A DNA stretch of 64,000 bases from assembly GCA_023846275.1 (NCBI GenBank), contig CM043871.1, positions 31,464,569-31,528,568 of the forward strand, given 5' to 3'. Position 1 is the first letter of the stretch, and every line of letters begins with the position of its first letter. The DNA is from Vanilla planifolia (lineage: Eukaryota > Streptophyta > Magnoliopsida > Asparagales > Orchidaceae). A model generated the notes under the pieces. That model made no database searches and was not told where the DNA came from. It worked only from the letters and a program-made list of their open reading frames with translations. Of this stretch, positions 40,601 through 53,110 are shown piece by piece. Both the position numbers and the translations under genes were made by a program.

Positions 40601-42000
40601 CTTCTAAGCAAAGAGATTGAACGACAAATGATTACACATAAAAAGAGGTAGGGGGACTTTAAGATTGCAAACACCTCTTGGAGACAAAAACAAGATTTTG
40701 GCTTTTAAAACAAGCAATATCTGACATCTGAGTCCAAGTCATGACATAATTTTAGAGATGAACCTACCCAAGTATGATTTATTTACACCAGGAGGAAGAT
40801 AATGGGCAAGTTATACTTAAAATAGATGAGAGCAGGTGACAGAAACTAATTATCCAAAGTGGATTTATTGGACAACAAGTGAATCCAAACAAGATTTTAG
40901 ATCATGGGCATTAAGATAAATACTCTGAAATTGCTAAAGCACTAAAAGAAACTAATCTATACATGTCAGATTATGGCATTAGATTGACGATTTACAAATT
41001 GAAGACAAAACTGAGAGGCCAATTTAGGTGGAGATGGGCAATATCTCAGCATTTAGGGTCCAGCGATAACACCAATCATAATGAGTTTGCTCATTTCCAT
41101 GAAATTGTCGTCCATGTCCAAATAAAGCACACTTAAATAAGTTGAAGAAATAGATGAGAAACACAAAACAGGACGAACTCAAACTTTTGAGGATTACAGA
41201 ACAGTATCGAGTGTTGCGGCTGACAATTGAACAATTCCATTCTTAAAGTAAAGCGCCGTTCCCCAATAGTCAGGCCAAGACTTAACAATAAATACAGAAA
41301 TAGCAACAACAGTAAATATAGCTAAAGCAGCCCAGGTCGGCCCTTTTCTTCTAATTCCAAACTTCGCTGCACTCAAAGATCCAGTCCAGCAACCTTAGGA
41401 AAAAAAAAAAAAAGACAGAACCCACAGACTCCAATGTCAAGTTTGAACACGATGGAAAGAACGGAAACAGTTTTCAAGAAAAGAAAATTCAAAAAGCAAA
41501 AAAAAGAAAACCCTAATTGATATCAGCGGAAAAGATGCGAAGGACAAATAAAGAAATCACCTTTCTTTAGGAACAGCAACCGGGGTCCGTTGAGGAGCCG
41601 GTCCTGGCGTGATTATCGCCGGTGGATGATAATGGTTGCGGTTGAGCTGCGTTGCGACACCTGCGGCGGCCGTTGTCGACGTCATGGGAGTGGCAAAGCT
41701 GAACGTGGGATCGTGTGGGTGGCGAGAAAGATGAGCGAATGGAGAGGCCGCTGTAGGGTTCTCTGGGAAATGGAGACCGCTGGCGGCCGTAGCATCAGCG
41801 GTAGAGGCCGAAAGTTGGGAGAAATGGGAACCGAGGAGAATATCTATTTGATTATGGATAAAGGAGGCTTTGTGAGAAAGATCCATGCCGAGCTTGGCCT
41901 CTAGCTGGCGAACGACGCCATTAACAGACGTGAATGCAGTGGGACCACCCTGCCTGAGCAAGGACTCCACGCAGCTAGCAAGTTCGTCATCGGAAACCAT
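31672..42000 (-). CDS. DEK_C plus double SWIB/MDM2 domain protein (5 exons, 346 aa)
   Basis: Nuclear chromatin-associated protein of the SWIB/UAF30 (spp27-like) family. Relatives are linked to SWI/SNF remodelling or RNA polymerase I activation; the exact role of the plant proteins is less clear. Exons, in coding order: 42000-41561, 34484-34373, 34241-34070, 33991-33795, 31791-31672. All phases close. Residues 1-60 (MVSDDELASCVESLLRQGG, then RQLEAKLGMDLSHKASFI) are a DEK_C domain. A Pro/Thr/Ala-rich linker follows, then basic APKRRGGPGGLSK. SWIB 1 spans about 163-240 (KQLWVYIRKNNLQDP, CNDELRLVF). A basic KRVKK stretch follows, a possible nuclear signal. SWIB 2 spans about 268-345 (VISDALAEFF, RRVWDYIKSNHLEDP, FGCESL). 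The ATG at 42000 matches the family's MVSD start. Intron 1 is about 7.1 kb, unusually long for such a small gene. Confidence 0.92.
32100..32175. repeat. Degenerate (TATG)n/(TA)n tract
   Basis: Alternating TATGTATG and TATATGTA words upstream of the last SWIB exon, inside intron 4. A simple repeat without coding meaning. Confidence 0.7.
34487..41190. other. Most of SWIB intron 1, no legible gene
   Basis: AT-rich intron sequence. I see no transposon domains and no exons on either strand. A tRNA-like stretch at 38605-38672 (see findings) may be plastid-derived. Segments starting AGGGTTCATTTGGAGC (38066) and AGGGTTTGTTTGATATG (33276, in intron 4) resemble ends of small hAT-type elements, but no matching inverted ends were found. 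Confidence 0.45.
41194..41395 (-). other. Exon-like open frame in SWIB intron 1
   Basis: A pyrimidine tract and acceptor, TTTTTTTTCCTAAG, ends at 41396 on the minus strand. The following open frame reads CWTGSLSAAKFGIRRKGP and then WAALAIFTVVAISVFIV, a good single transmembrane segment, then KSWPDYWGTALYFKN, and stops after TLDTVL at 41194. Spliced directly to SWIB exon 1, this frame is out of phase and would give a short tail ending in EVWN. So it is either an alternative last exon truncating the SWIB protein, an unrelated nested gene, or a relic. I do not recognise the peptide. Confidence 0.4.
41506..41517 (-). promoter_or_regulatory. Telo-box-like motif at the start of SWIB intron 1
   Basis: Minus-strand TTAGGGTTTTC about 45 bp inside intron 1. 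AAACCCTAA-type boxes occur in leaders and first introns of many plant genes for growth and chromatin proteins; its use here is inference. Confidence 0.35.
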
Positions 42001-42114
42001 GGCCGCCGCACATCTAACGGCCGCCCCTCGCAAGAAGACAGCACTACCCAAGAAACAAGAAAAAAATAGAGGGAAAATACAGAAATCAAAACACTCTTCT
42101 TCCCCGCCCTCGAT

Positions 42115-42118
<4 letters not shown>

Positions 42119-42146
<28 letters not shown>

Positions 42147-42166
42147 ACCCCCTCTCTCTCTCTCTC
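42119..42166. repeat. (CT)n microsatellite in the SWIB leader
   Basis: Two CT tracts, 42119-42146 and 42152-42166, split by ACCCC; GA-rich on the coding strand. Placed 120-165 bp before the start codon, in or near the 5' leader, where such GAGA-like tracts are common in plant genes. Confidence 0.85.
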
Positions 42167-42180
42167 CAGACTATTTCTCT

Positions 42181-42193
42181 CTTAAATATAAAA
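42181..42193 (-). promoter_or_regulatory. TATA-like element of the SWIB gene
   Basis: The minus strand reads TTATATTTAAGAG just upstream of the GA-rich tract and about 185 bp before the ATG. It would place the transcript start near 42150-42160. Confidence 0.4.
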
Positions 42194-43130
42194 AAACGAA
42201 AATATAACCTAGGAATGTGGTAATGACGACAGTACCCTCGTGTGCCAGTTGTTGGCTAATTCCCTGTTACGCTACCTCTTCCGATCTGTGGAAATTCAAA
42301 TAAAATTGAAATTGATTTTTAGCTTTTGATTTTCTACTTTAGTATAAAGTTTGACCAAAATTAGATATTTGTTAATTATTATTAATTACTTTATTTAGTC
42401 CAAAATCTTAGTAGATATAATACTGTTAAATAAATAGTGTCCATATATGTATGCACACGATTTACATTAATTACTTATATATATATAAGATAATCATGAC
42501 TATTTTATTTCATATTTATTTGATTGAATTTAACTTATTATGGAGTATAAACTTGAAGACAATTATGCTAGAAAAAGAAATCAACTAGTTCCAATAAAAT
42601 AATACAAAAATTTGGTGCTTGTGCATTCAAAATTTCATCATTTGTTCTCCAAAAATTTTATTAAAATAATTTTTGAAAATATATTTTTTATAAAGATTTA
42701 ATATTATAAAAAATTATGAAATTTAAAGAATAGATATCATTAATAATGAGATGATTAATTATAAATATTATAATTAATTCTTTGACTTTTTTTAATATTT
42801 TGTGGAAAACAATATATATTTTAGTATCTCATATGGTTTTTGTTGGTTTTTAAGTTTACTTAAATTGTGTTTCAAAGTTATGATCTTATATTTTGATGTA
42901 ATTTTATTTAAAAAATTTTATAAACAATAAAATTTGATATGAGATTGAAAATAATTATTTATCTAAAAAATTAAAAACTTAAAAAATTATACATATATAC
43001 ATATATAATATTTATATATAAATTTATTTTAAATATTTTATTTTTATTAGAATTTATCAAATATTATTATATTTTAATTATATAGTTGATCAAAGAATGA
43101 AAGAAACATAACTATAAAAAAATATTTATT
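42194..43130. other. SWIB proximal upstream region, AT-rich
   Basis: No gene. The part next to the TATA-like element is probably promoter; the rest is AT-rich. Confidence 0.4.
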
Positions 43131-43139
43131 TATGCCAAA

Positions 43140-43380
43140 TTTGTGATCAAGAGTCGCGAGCCAAGATTTAGATTTGCGGCGTCGATTGATCCAACAGAAT
43201 GGACGGTGGACTGCGAAGAATTTTACATCTGTGGGGCCGCCAAGCTTCTTTTTCCATTTAGTTGGACAGTTTGCCATCCGTTGGTTGTTGGACGAGATTG
43301 GGCAAATGCTTTAAAGGATAAATTCTACTTTACGCCACCCATTGCGTTCGGAGGTAGGCAAGACCAATCCATAGCATAGC
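43140..43380. promoter_or_regulatory. GC-rich promoter-like patch upstream of SWIB
   Basis: A GC-rich block in AT-rich DNA, 1.1-1.4 kb upstream of the SWIB start codon. It contains GTGGGGCC at 43231-43238, whose complement GGCCCCAC fits the class I TCP site GGNCCCAC, within a CATCTGTGGGGCC context often seen in plant promoters. The 78-codon plus-strand frame through it has no family resemblance I can see. It may be a distal promoter of the SWIB gene or a fragment of another gene's promoter. Confidence 0.35.
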
Positions 43381-43399
43381 TACATTTCAAATTTAAATA

Positions 43400-46300
43400 T
43401 TATTATTAAATATTATCTTTAGTGGCTCGCCATATTTCTCTCATCGTGAAATCTTTATTTTACTTATAATTTATTTTAATTTTTTTGTTTATAAATTGGA
43501 AGATGTTTTATAACCAAAGATAAAGATGAAGTTGAAGATGATCATTTGTCTCGACATTTGATTAGTTTATCATCTATCATACTTTATTAGTTGGTTGATG
43601 TGGCAATTGATTTTTGCTAAAATTGTTAAGGAGAAAATCAGATAATGATTATTAACAAAAATAATTTGAATTGTATTATAAACCAACTTATCAAAAAATA
43701 AAAAAATATTAGATGAGATACTTAATCAATTAAACTACTCAAATTTAAACTAAATTTTGATAAAAAATTAATTTTGATAAGTTATAATATTGATTTTTAT
43801 TGAATATATGATTATCATAAATAAAAAATTAACAACAATCTTTTTTAGAATTTAATGTATTTTTGACATATCCTTTTTTAACTTATTTCTTTAAATCAAT
43901 TTAATAGTAATAATAAATATATTAAATATAATTTAGAACATTTCTAATAAGAGAATTTAAAAACAATAATCTCAAATAATAAAAATTACAAATTTAATAA
44001 AAAAATATTATTCTTATCATTTTGTTTAAAAAACAATGTATTAGATTTTGTTTCTGTTTAACATATTATTTTGAAAAAAGGACTAGGAAAAAATCGAAAA
44101 AGATGAGTTAATGTGAATAAAAAGATTAAAAAATTATTGAATATATTTGTTTCTGTTTTTGTTATAAAAAAACAGAAATACAACAAAAACATTATAAATA
44201 ATCATATTCCTTTTTAATAGTAATTTAATTGTATTTTAATAAGACTTTTCCTTAAAATTCTAAGGTTATATTTTTATGCTTTGTGTGTAACAAAAAAATT
44301 ATATAATAAAAAATTAAAATTTGATGGAAATTATTGCATCTTGCTTTAAGTTAAATTTATGAGAGATTTGTATTTCTTAAATTCAAAAGTATCAAAATTT
44401 TATTATTTTTTAATTAAAATTCTTTTTAAATATTTTTTCTATTTTTTTTTAACTTAACCGTTTTTTATAAAATGAATATTTAAAAAATTAATTTTAAAAA
44501 AAATAGTGATTTTAAAATCATTATAATTTAAACACAATCTACGTAAACCAACTTGTCCACTGCCTAAAGATGCTACGCACATGCTGCCCATCAAGCTATA
44601 GTCTGCATTGAGGTTGGCCACTGAGAAGATTGGGCACTTCGTAAGTTGCATGCATCTAAGGTTTTATTTCACATTATTGTTATATTTTAAAAATAAAAAT
44701 TTAAAAAAATGAATAAAAAAATTCTAAAATATTTTAAAATTTCAATTTGAATAAAATTATTTAAAAAAAGGAAGCTTTTTTAAAGATATTGAAAGAATGC
44801 TAAGTGTGCCTTGAGTTGATTGAAGGCATTCTTACATTCCACTCCATTCGTAGACAAAACCAAAACATAGAAATCTTTGAAATCCCATTCATTCCAAAGA
44901 CAAGGAAATTAACACTAAAATCTCACTTTTGTCTCCCACTAAATCACTTGACAATTAACAATTCATTATCTATCTTTTTGACTAGTTCGTTAATAATATT
45001 GTTAATGAAACATAGAAAAACCAAGTAAGACTTTTGGGTTGTAATAATGTTATTACGATAATAACATTGCCATGGTTAATATTATTAATTTGTTTTATTT
45101 ATTTAATTTTCACTATTAACAAAGTAATGTTTATAGGATTGGATATCTGTAATAAAATAAACGACAAATGGTTTCTTTCAAAAATTATTTAGTTTATTTG
45201 TTTATGAAAAAATAAAATTTGTATGTCTCTTGCTTAATAGAGAAATAAGACATAAAATATTAAATATTTCATATGATGTTTAAGATCATCAAAGAGATTA
45301 ACCCAAATTAGAGACACTTACATCACCCATAAGGAGTCATAGTACATTGCCCCATATCGCTTGACTCAGTACTCATCAATGGAATTCTCTTCAGCTCAAA
45401 GCGATTGGTATAATATCTCAATATATATATATATAAATAAATGAAAACTATTATATTTAAAACTATGAAATAAACAAAATGAGAAAAAGACTAAAATAGA
45501 GTATTTTTTGTAAAAAAATGGTTATATAAATCACGGTGTATGTATGACTACTAAAAGAGAAAAATATTAAATATGATAGAATAAAATACATGAAATTCAA
45601 TGATGAAATTTCACTAAGGTTAAATGTAGTTCACAAATATGATAAAAAGGGCAAATCCTATTAAGGATTCTAAATTCTATTAAGAACCTATTAAGGATTC
45701 CAGCTAGTCATTATGCTCTCGAGATACTAAAGGATATGAGATTGGAAAATCGAGAATAAGAGCCATTAAGGAGAAATTAAGACATTTATTAATTGAAAAG
45801 AAAAGTAGAATATAAAATAAGAAAAATTAAGATTAATTAAATTTGATAAATAAGTTTGTATATAAGTGTTTATACAAATTATTTATAACAAAGAAAAAGA
45901 AGATATAAAAATCATTGTGTTTTAAAGATTATAGATTATAACAAGTTCATATTATATTTGAAAACTTTTATTATATATGTATATATAGAGAGTTGTAGAG
46001 ACATAATTTTTTTCTTTCTTGATGTCATAGATATTATTATAGTACTTGAGATCAAGTATATTATATTATATATTTATTTTCAAATTAATTTATTTACTGA
46101 GTTTTTGTACTCGCTCTCCTACTTGTATTGTAAGATATGACAAATATAAACACTTAAAAAGGACATTTAGAAGTATATAAATAAGTATTAAGAATTAGAT
46201 GTAAGTTACTTATATATAATGATCATGTTGTGGATTTTATTGTATATACCTCATGTCTATGAGCTTTTAAGAACTCTATGATGTGATTTATTTTTGTGAA

Positions 46301-47950
46301 ATATGATATTTATTATGGTATTGATGATTTCTTATGATAATATAATTTTTTAGTCATATTATACTTCATTAATGGTATATTCTTGGATATAAACTATTAT
46401 TAATGCATAGTTGATAAATCAACTATATGTATATGAAAAAATTGATAATTTTAATGAAAGTGTTGTCTATTTATTTTTTAAAATTCAAACCTTGTATGAG
46501 TCAAATTTTTGAATTATAAAAAAATTATGAGGACAGTTAATTATCATTTCTCGTCTTAGTAAATCTTTTATGTTTATTAACATATCAACTTCATTTATTT
46601 TTCAAATATTCTCAACTAGAGAGAAATTAATAATTAATAGATAGTCATGGGGTGAGATAAATACTTTATATTATAAAGTATAATGAACACATTTATTAAT
46701 GAACGTATAATCATTACAAAAGAACCACACACTCCACAACATGTAACTCTCCTTTAACACACTTAACAAAATTTGAACATAATAATATAAAACAAGGAGT
46801 CATACATGTCACACTTATGCTCAGCATTAATCTTGAGAGAAAATAAGCTTTGTATTTATATGAAATAGGCTTTGTATGTATATGATATAAATGCAAACTC
46901 AACTTTTAGAGATCAAATAGTCTTCGTATAAAATGATACCTTATATGACCAACTTTACACACTCAAAAATAATTCAGCTAGTAGTTACACATATACAATG
47001 AACACATTATACTTGTATGATCCAAACAATAATTCACTATCGAGTACAAATGAAAGCCAAAAAAAGATATTATTTAAGTGTGATACAAACCATCATATTG
47101 TATAATAACAAGAAATGAAGAACATATCTTTAATTTACATATTTTAAACTAGATTTTTCCAAATTAAGGCTCTTGCAAGACTTAAAGCAACATTATGAAT
47201 ATTTAATGAAGTCTAATACAATTTTAATAATTATAATAACACTAAAATGATATTTAAGTAAACAAATATATATATAATATAATCTTAATTATGTCACATA
47301 GTTATTTAAAAGAAAAGTTTGATAATCAAATAATATGTGATGTTTAGATGAAGGTCTCTAAGTGATTTTGACACTCCCAAATAGAAACCTGATTAACTCT
47401 AGAATTTGAAAGCTATCCAAAGCTTGACCAAAGCTATCAACACTTGACAATTCTTTCCGAGTGAAATAATCCATAAAGCATTTGATCAAATTATCTAATT
47501 TATTAATTCTTATTTAATATTAAGAAGTATGATCTTAAAAACCCTTAAGAAAAATATTAGAAATAATAACATAATGGTTTGTTCTTTTTAAACGAGTGGT
47601 CCACTACTAAGGATAATAATCTCCCTATTTTTATGATAATAAAATTATTTAACAAATAATGAAATGAAAAGATATAAAAAAAATATTAGCACATAAATGC
47701 TCCCCTACGCTCATACTCACCCTTAATATATGCATTTAAAATAATTAATAACAAGTATTGGGATTATATGAATTGCTCTTCATTACAATGTCTTTCTATT
47801 TTTTTCATTTTATTAACTTTTCTCTAAACGTATTGTCTTACATCAAAAGATAAAATAAAATAAAGACAAAACAATATGATCTCTATTTTTTCTTCATCAC
47901 AAAACTCAATTTCCTTTTTAGATTGAATTCATACTCTTATTATTTTCTAA
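43400..47950. other. AT-rich intergenic region
   Basis: No supportable gene. It includes a near-palindrome (AATGTTATTA-CGA-TAATAACATT) near 45049 and a GC-richer patch at 44540-44640 that has no clear coding sense. 47350-47950 may be the worn interior of the gypsy element whose LTR starts at about 47976. Confidence 0.45.
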
Positions 47951-47959
47951 TTAAATCAT

Positions 47960-49215
47960 GCTCTGATACTACAAATGCGATATCTCTTATTTTCTTCATA
48001 GATCAATATAAAATTTATATCAACAATGCAATAACCACGTAGTTTATGTTCTTAGTCATTAACTATAAACAACTAAATCTAGGAAATATAAACAAATAAA
48101 ATCAACACAATAACTACATGTCATAATTTCCATAGTTCTTATAATATTGCATCAAATTTCTACATACATATATAATACTAAATTTGTCACATAAATTACA
48201 AGTCATTTAACTCAATTCTTGTTACACAAATCTTAATATTTTAATTTTTCTTATAAGTTATTTTAATGGATAATCTTATTTTTTATTAGAACTCCAATAT
48301 ACTTGAAATGTTAGTATCAAAAAGATTAAGCCAACTATCATTAGCTTAATAAAGTATCTTTAATAATAAATATATATATATAAAATAAATAATAATTTTT
48401 AAGACAACCACATATAAGATTTAATCATAAGCATCCATCATAACATATAAATAATAAAGTCTCATTCATTTTAACATCTAAGAGAGAAAATATGATATGT
48501 TATCAAAAGAAAAGCATGTTATAATCTTTAAAAGGAATAATGAATATATATAACTTTTTATTTTATTTTTAATATTTTTCTTAATGTGATATTATTTATT
48601 GGTTCTTATTTTTACTTAAGTAAACTTTATATGAGCCTAAACACTTTTTACTTTAGTTAATTACAATAAAAATCTTATTTATTAATTATTATATCATATT
48701 CTCATAAATAATCATGCTTAGTCTTTTCATATCCTTAATGCACATATCAACAAATCTCAGTAGTGTGATCCACTGGCCACTAACTACCTCACAATAATAA
48801 ATTTCAATCTTGTGACACAATGGCCACAAGTGACCTCACAGTGGCAATATCTCAATATTGTGGCACACCAGCCACTAACCATCCCATGATGATAATGTCT
48901 CAATCTTGTGACACATTAGTCATTAGACACTTCACGATAACAAAATATCAATAGCGTGTATAATAAATTATAATTTTTTTGTCATAATTTTTGGATTTTC
49001 ACATAAATTGAAAAGTTCAAATATCAAAATAGAATTGCATAACTTACGTCTTAAATCATGAAAATGTCCATTTTTTCATTTACATTCCTCAGTTTTTTCT
49101 TTTTTTTTTGAAATCCCTAGCTTGCAAATCTTTAATAAATTCCTTTCCAATCATTTTAATAATCAATAGAAACTTAAGTGAGACTAAATACTTTCATTTT
49201 TTTCATAAATTTAAA
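47960..49215 (-). mobile_element. Probable gypsy LTR next to a primer binding site
   Basis: 47961-47972, read on the minus strand, is GTAGTATCAGAG, close to the initiator-tRNA primer binding site TGGTATCAGAG. Four bases beyond, TGCGATATC at 47976 is a possible LTR terminus. The following kilobase has no coding content but contains a four-unit tandem repeat (48758-48948), as many plant gypsy LTRs do. Its right end is uncertain; the GC-richer piece at 49310-49440 may be the LTR start region. Confidence 0.45.
48758..48948. repeat. Tandem repeat, 4 x 48 bp
   Basis: Four diverged units begin at 48758, 48805, 48853 and 48901 (47, 48, 48 and 48 bp). The shared core is CAATCTTGTGACACA-TGGCC followed by AC-A-TGACCTCACAGTGGCAAT. 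It probably lies inside the U3 of the LTR called here. Confidence 0.9.
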
Positions 49216-49479
49216 ATATTTGAAGTTAAATTATGAGAAGTAAGCTCAAATTTATTTTTGGTTCTTTGATCTTATGCAAGGTTTTTGATGATGTAAATTG
49301 TCTTCAAATTCTTAATTCCCTCGAAAGCATGATTACAATCGATATCATCATCATCGGTGAAGTGACTCTTCGACAAAATTTTGATCGATCGCATAAGAGA
49401 AAACCTTGGACTTCATGCAGGTTGGGGGAAAGAGGCGTTGTTTTAAAAAATAAAACCCACATATTATGTATATAATATA

Positions 49480-51380
49480 TAATTTATTAGTATTTAATCT
49501 TTTTAGTTTTGATAATTCACAAAAATTTTAAACAAACTCTGATTGAGATGAAATAAATATTATTATATTTATTTCAATGAGTTTTATCTAATTATATATT
49601 ATTTTTATATTCTATAATACTTTATTTTTATATTTTATAATACTTTATTTTTGAAAGTTTTTGCATGTTTTAGGAGATAATTTGATTTATATCTGACTTA
49701 ATGATCAAGAATATTACAAGCAACCAAGAGATACAACCATAGGAATACTTGCTTAAGAAAGTAACATAATGAATTAAAAAGTCTAACAACATCTTTAATT
49801 AGAAAAGTTCAGTAAATTGCACATTTTAAATGACACATGAACATGATGTATAACTGAACAGTAGCTATCATAGCATCAAAACACATCTAAACATCTCACG
49901 ACATGGGAAAAATCATAATGATAATAATTTAGCATAGTAATAATTGATAACAACAATTTCAACATGTAAAACATTAGAATTTTATATCGTAGTAGTATAT
50001 TGTATAGAGTTTTACAACAACAGCTTAATGTAAACTACAACATATAAGAATTTAAATAATACATTTAAAATATGTTCAACAAGCTTCACCTTGATATAAG
50101 CATACACATAGCTCATAAAAACATGTTTTAACTTCCAACAAATCATACATCAACTCAACTCCTTATTGTCCAAAACATTTTCAAAATACTATTAATTCTA
50201 TTTCTTTTTATAATTTTGAGCTCTAACCCCCTAATTGAATGAATTCAACATACCAATTGTTAAAAATTTTAATAATAAAGATCAAGAATGTCTAGTAAAT
50301 ACTTTAACATGGGGATTGAATCAACGAGCTTGAATGAATTCAACAACACAAAACAAGTAACATGACAAGTTGCTATAAAAAATACATAATAGAGAATTTA
50401 GTAATGAATGACCAATTATTCTTTTCACTAACATCAATTGATAGTGACAAACTAAAAAAATTATCAAGCCAGAATAGAAAGCTCTACAAGCAGTTTGAGT
50501 TGATAACAACATTAATCAAGCATTACAATAGTTAGGAGAATAAATTAAATTATAACATTACTAGTTTCCACCATTCGCACTCCCTCACCCTTTAATTTAT
50601 GAATTTTAGCTTTACTCATAATTGCAAAAGCCTTCATCTTATACAGTAGAAATAACATAATTATTGATTCATATTCTTAACACATCAATAAACAAAAAAA
50701 AATTAGATGGACATATGTACATGTGAAGTACTAAACACTTTTAGTTTCTTTTCTAGACTTTGATCCATAAAGAATACTTGTAGTAAGACCAAATTATATG
50801 CATAGCTATTAATATAATATACAACATATAGCTATAATATTAGAAGAAACATTGTATGGGGACTACATTTAACAAATCATGTAGATTGTAGAATACAAGT
50901 ATGGTGTTTCTTCTAGATATTGTGTTCATTTAATTAGATACACCAAATTATGTCTTTAAATAATAATTAAAAATAAATTAACTACAATTAACTAGAGCGA
51001 ACAATTAAATACAACTATTAAAACATGATTTCAAGAAAACTTTTCATTCATCTTTAGAAGAATTGTTATTTTTACATTTCAATTTAACAATTGGATGTAA
51101 AAATACACCAAATAAAACACACATTTCTTTAAAACTTTATTGTACTATTCACTAGTTTTCTATAAATATTAAGCAAGTTATTAATTACACAAGGTCCATA
51201 CATCAAAATATTATATTATAAATAGAATAGTATAAAAAAATATTTTTTTTCTTGGACTATAAAATAGGGTTGGTGCTATGCAACTTTTTAATTTTTTTTT
51301 GTAAAGAAATAGAAATATGGTGTTATTGGATCTATATTAGGTTGTTAAATCTAAATTAAAGACAACTCTTCTCGTCTTAG
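49480..51380. other. AT-rich region, no genes seen
   Basis: Both strands are full of stops; only short chance frames. No motif or repeat that I can name. Confidence 0.45.
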
Positions 51381-51389
51381 TACCTTGCT

Positions 51390-51405
51390 TTAATACCAAT
51401 TATTA
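51390..51405 (-). mobile_element. Worn primer-binding-site-like sequence
   Basis: The plus strand reads GCTTTAATACCAATTATTAGG, close to GCTCTGATACCAATTGTTAGG, the complement of a tRNA-Met primer site followed by an LTR end, common in plant LTR elements. It suggests a minus-strand element with its LTR to the right. No coding domain of it was recognised nearby. Confidence 0.3.
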
Positions 51406-52371
51406 GGTTTGATGGTCTGTTTTGATTCTAATTGTTTAGAATTCTTATAAGCTGTAAGATACTAATGATAGATTTTGGACCTTCTAAACATGTAAGCACT
51501 TAGTTAGATTATCTTTAACTTTTATTTACTTTAGTCTAATCAAAACTTCACTTTTTATATCTTGGCTATAAGTTAGAACTAATCATAAAACCTTTAACCC
51601 ACATTTTAGATCTTCTTTAGTTATCTCAACTTTTTTTCTCCTAGATTTGTTCGCAATCTTTTTTCATCTTATTTAAAATCTTTTGATAAGCATATAATTT
51701 CAAAGACGCTCTATCTTGATTCACATCAACTTCATTAGTAAATAAGTCATTCTTACTATGACAATTACTCTATCCTTAATTAAATTATAGTATCCTTCTA
51801 AAATCAAAGTCATCCTCATTTTTTGTTCAATAAAATAGATTTAAATGTTCATCTAAATCAATAAGAATCAATATATCTTATTCTTATTTTTCAAGGTGTC
51901 AAATAAAGCACTATGCACAAAGCTTTCTCACATTTTTTTAACTCATCCATGTAGGATTGCATTTGACATATTCTTTCCTTTCATGTTTTATCATATGTAG
52001 ATATATATGGTTGAGCAAATTTTCTTAGGTAAAGATTATACAATCTAAACTATGTTGAAATTGATGTGAGGGTTAAGCACATTTTGTCAAGTGAGTCACA
52101 AGCAAACTCACAAGACAAAGCTTATCTTTATAGGTCTTAATTATAGAGACAACCTACACAACCATCTATGCTTTAAATTTAATAACCTAAATTGTCTTAG
52201 GTTCACAAGTGATAGCATCTGAATGAGGTGATCTTGTAAAAGTATTTTTCAAATATATATCCTTAGAAATCTATTTATATTTATCTTATTTTAAATTAAG
52301 ACCTTCTAATAGGAAAATCAATAGAAATATATTTATCTAGTATAATAATTGTATACAACATTTGAAGAAGC

Positions 52372-53110
52372 TTAAGAGTGAGAGGTATGCAAAGAAACAT
52401 AATGAATTTTATTATTATCCATATTTACATATGCGTATTTCAATCTATACTTTCCACATAAGTGAAATATCATAATAGCATGTGTGCACATATAACCATT
52501 ATCTCTTTTCACATGATTATAAGATGAACTATGATAAGGTGCATGTGTAACGAACAAAACATGAGAAATAGAAATACATGAAGAAACACTAGCAAACTTT
52601 CCTTTCAAATCATTTAGTTCTTATTCAATCATAGTAAATTTTGATAGTCAAATTTTCTTTTCTTAGTTGTGTATTCTCACACTTCAAAACATTAATGCAT
52701 GAGTTGCTTATCTTGTAAGCTACTCAAAGCTAAAATATGCAAGAATGCATCATTTTGAAGTTGACCGTTCTTTATTTTAAGTTAATTATATTAATTTCCT
52801 ATTGGAAGAATATGTTTCTCTTATTTGTTAGATTTCACTTTAGTCTAACATATATGTTAATTAATTTGTTATGTTTAGATAAATGTTCATCAAAATAATC
52901 AGATAATTTGTCACTATATTTATATAAAGAATCATTAGAGCAAGATAGAGATTGTAGGCCATTATCTAAATGAATTTTTTAAAGACTCTTGAACCAACTT
53001 TACTTTTCTTTCTTTGTTACTTCTTCTTTTGATTTTTCAACTTAATAATCTCATCAAAAGTTTAGGATTATTTCTTAGCATAGAACCTATCTAATTCCTA
53101 CATTGTCTTA
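52372..53110 (-). mobile_element. Possible Ty1/copia gag relic
   Basis: On the minus strand, across frames, a coiled-coil-like segment (LKCENTQLRKENLTIKI) is followed by Ser/His-rich text (HAPYHSSSYNHVKRDNGYMC) and then a worn knuckle-like FHLCGKYRLKYAYV. Plant copia gag proteins of one common type have this order: a Glu/Lys-rich coil, a spacer, then C--CGK-GH---C. The frame is broken. Support is moderate because no exact zinc knuckle survives. Confidence 0.35.

Noticed and set aside
42001..42051. N-terminal extension of the SWIB protein
   Set aside because: The longer frame begins at TTG, not ATG; the ATG at 42000 gives the family-typical MVSD start.
41590..42223. Plus-strand frames of 104 and 112 codons
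   Set aside because: Antisense of SWIB exon 1 and its leader, running into the CT repeat; no family resemblance.
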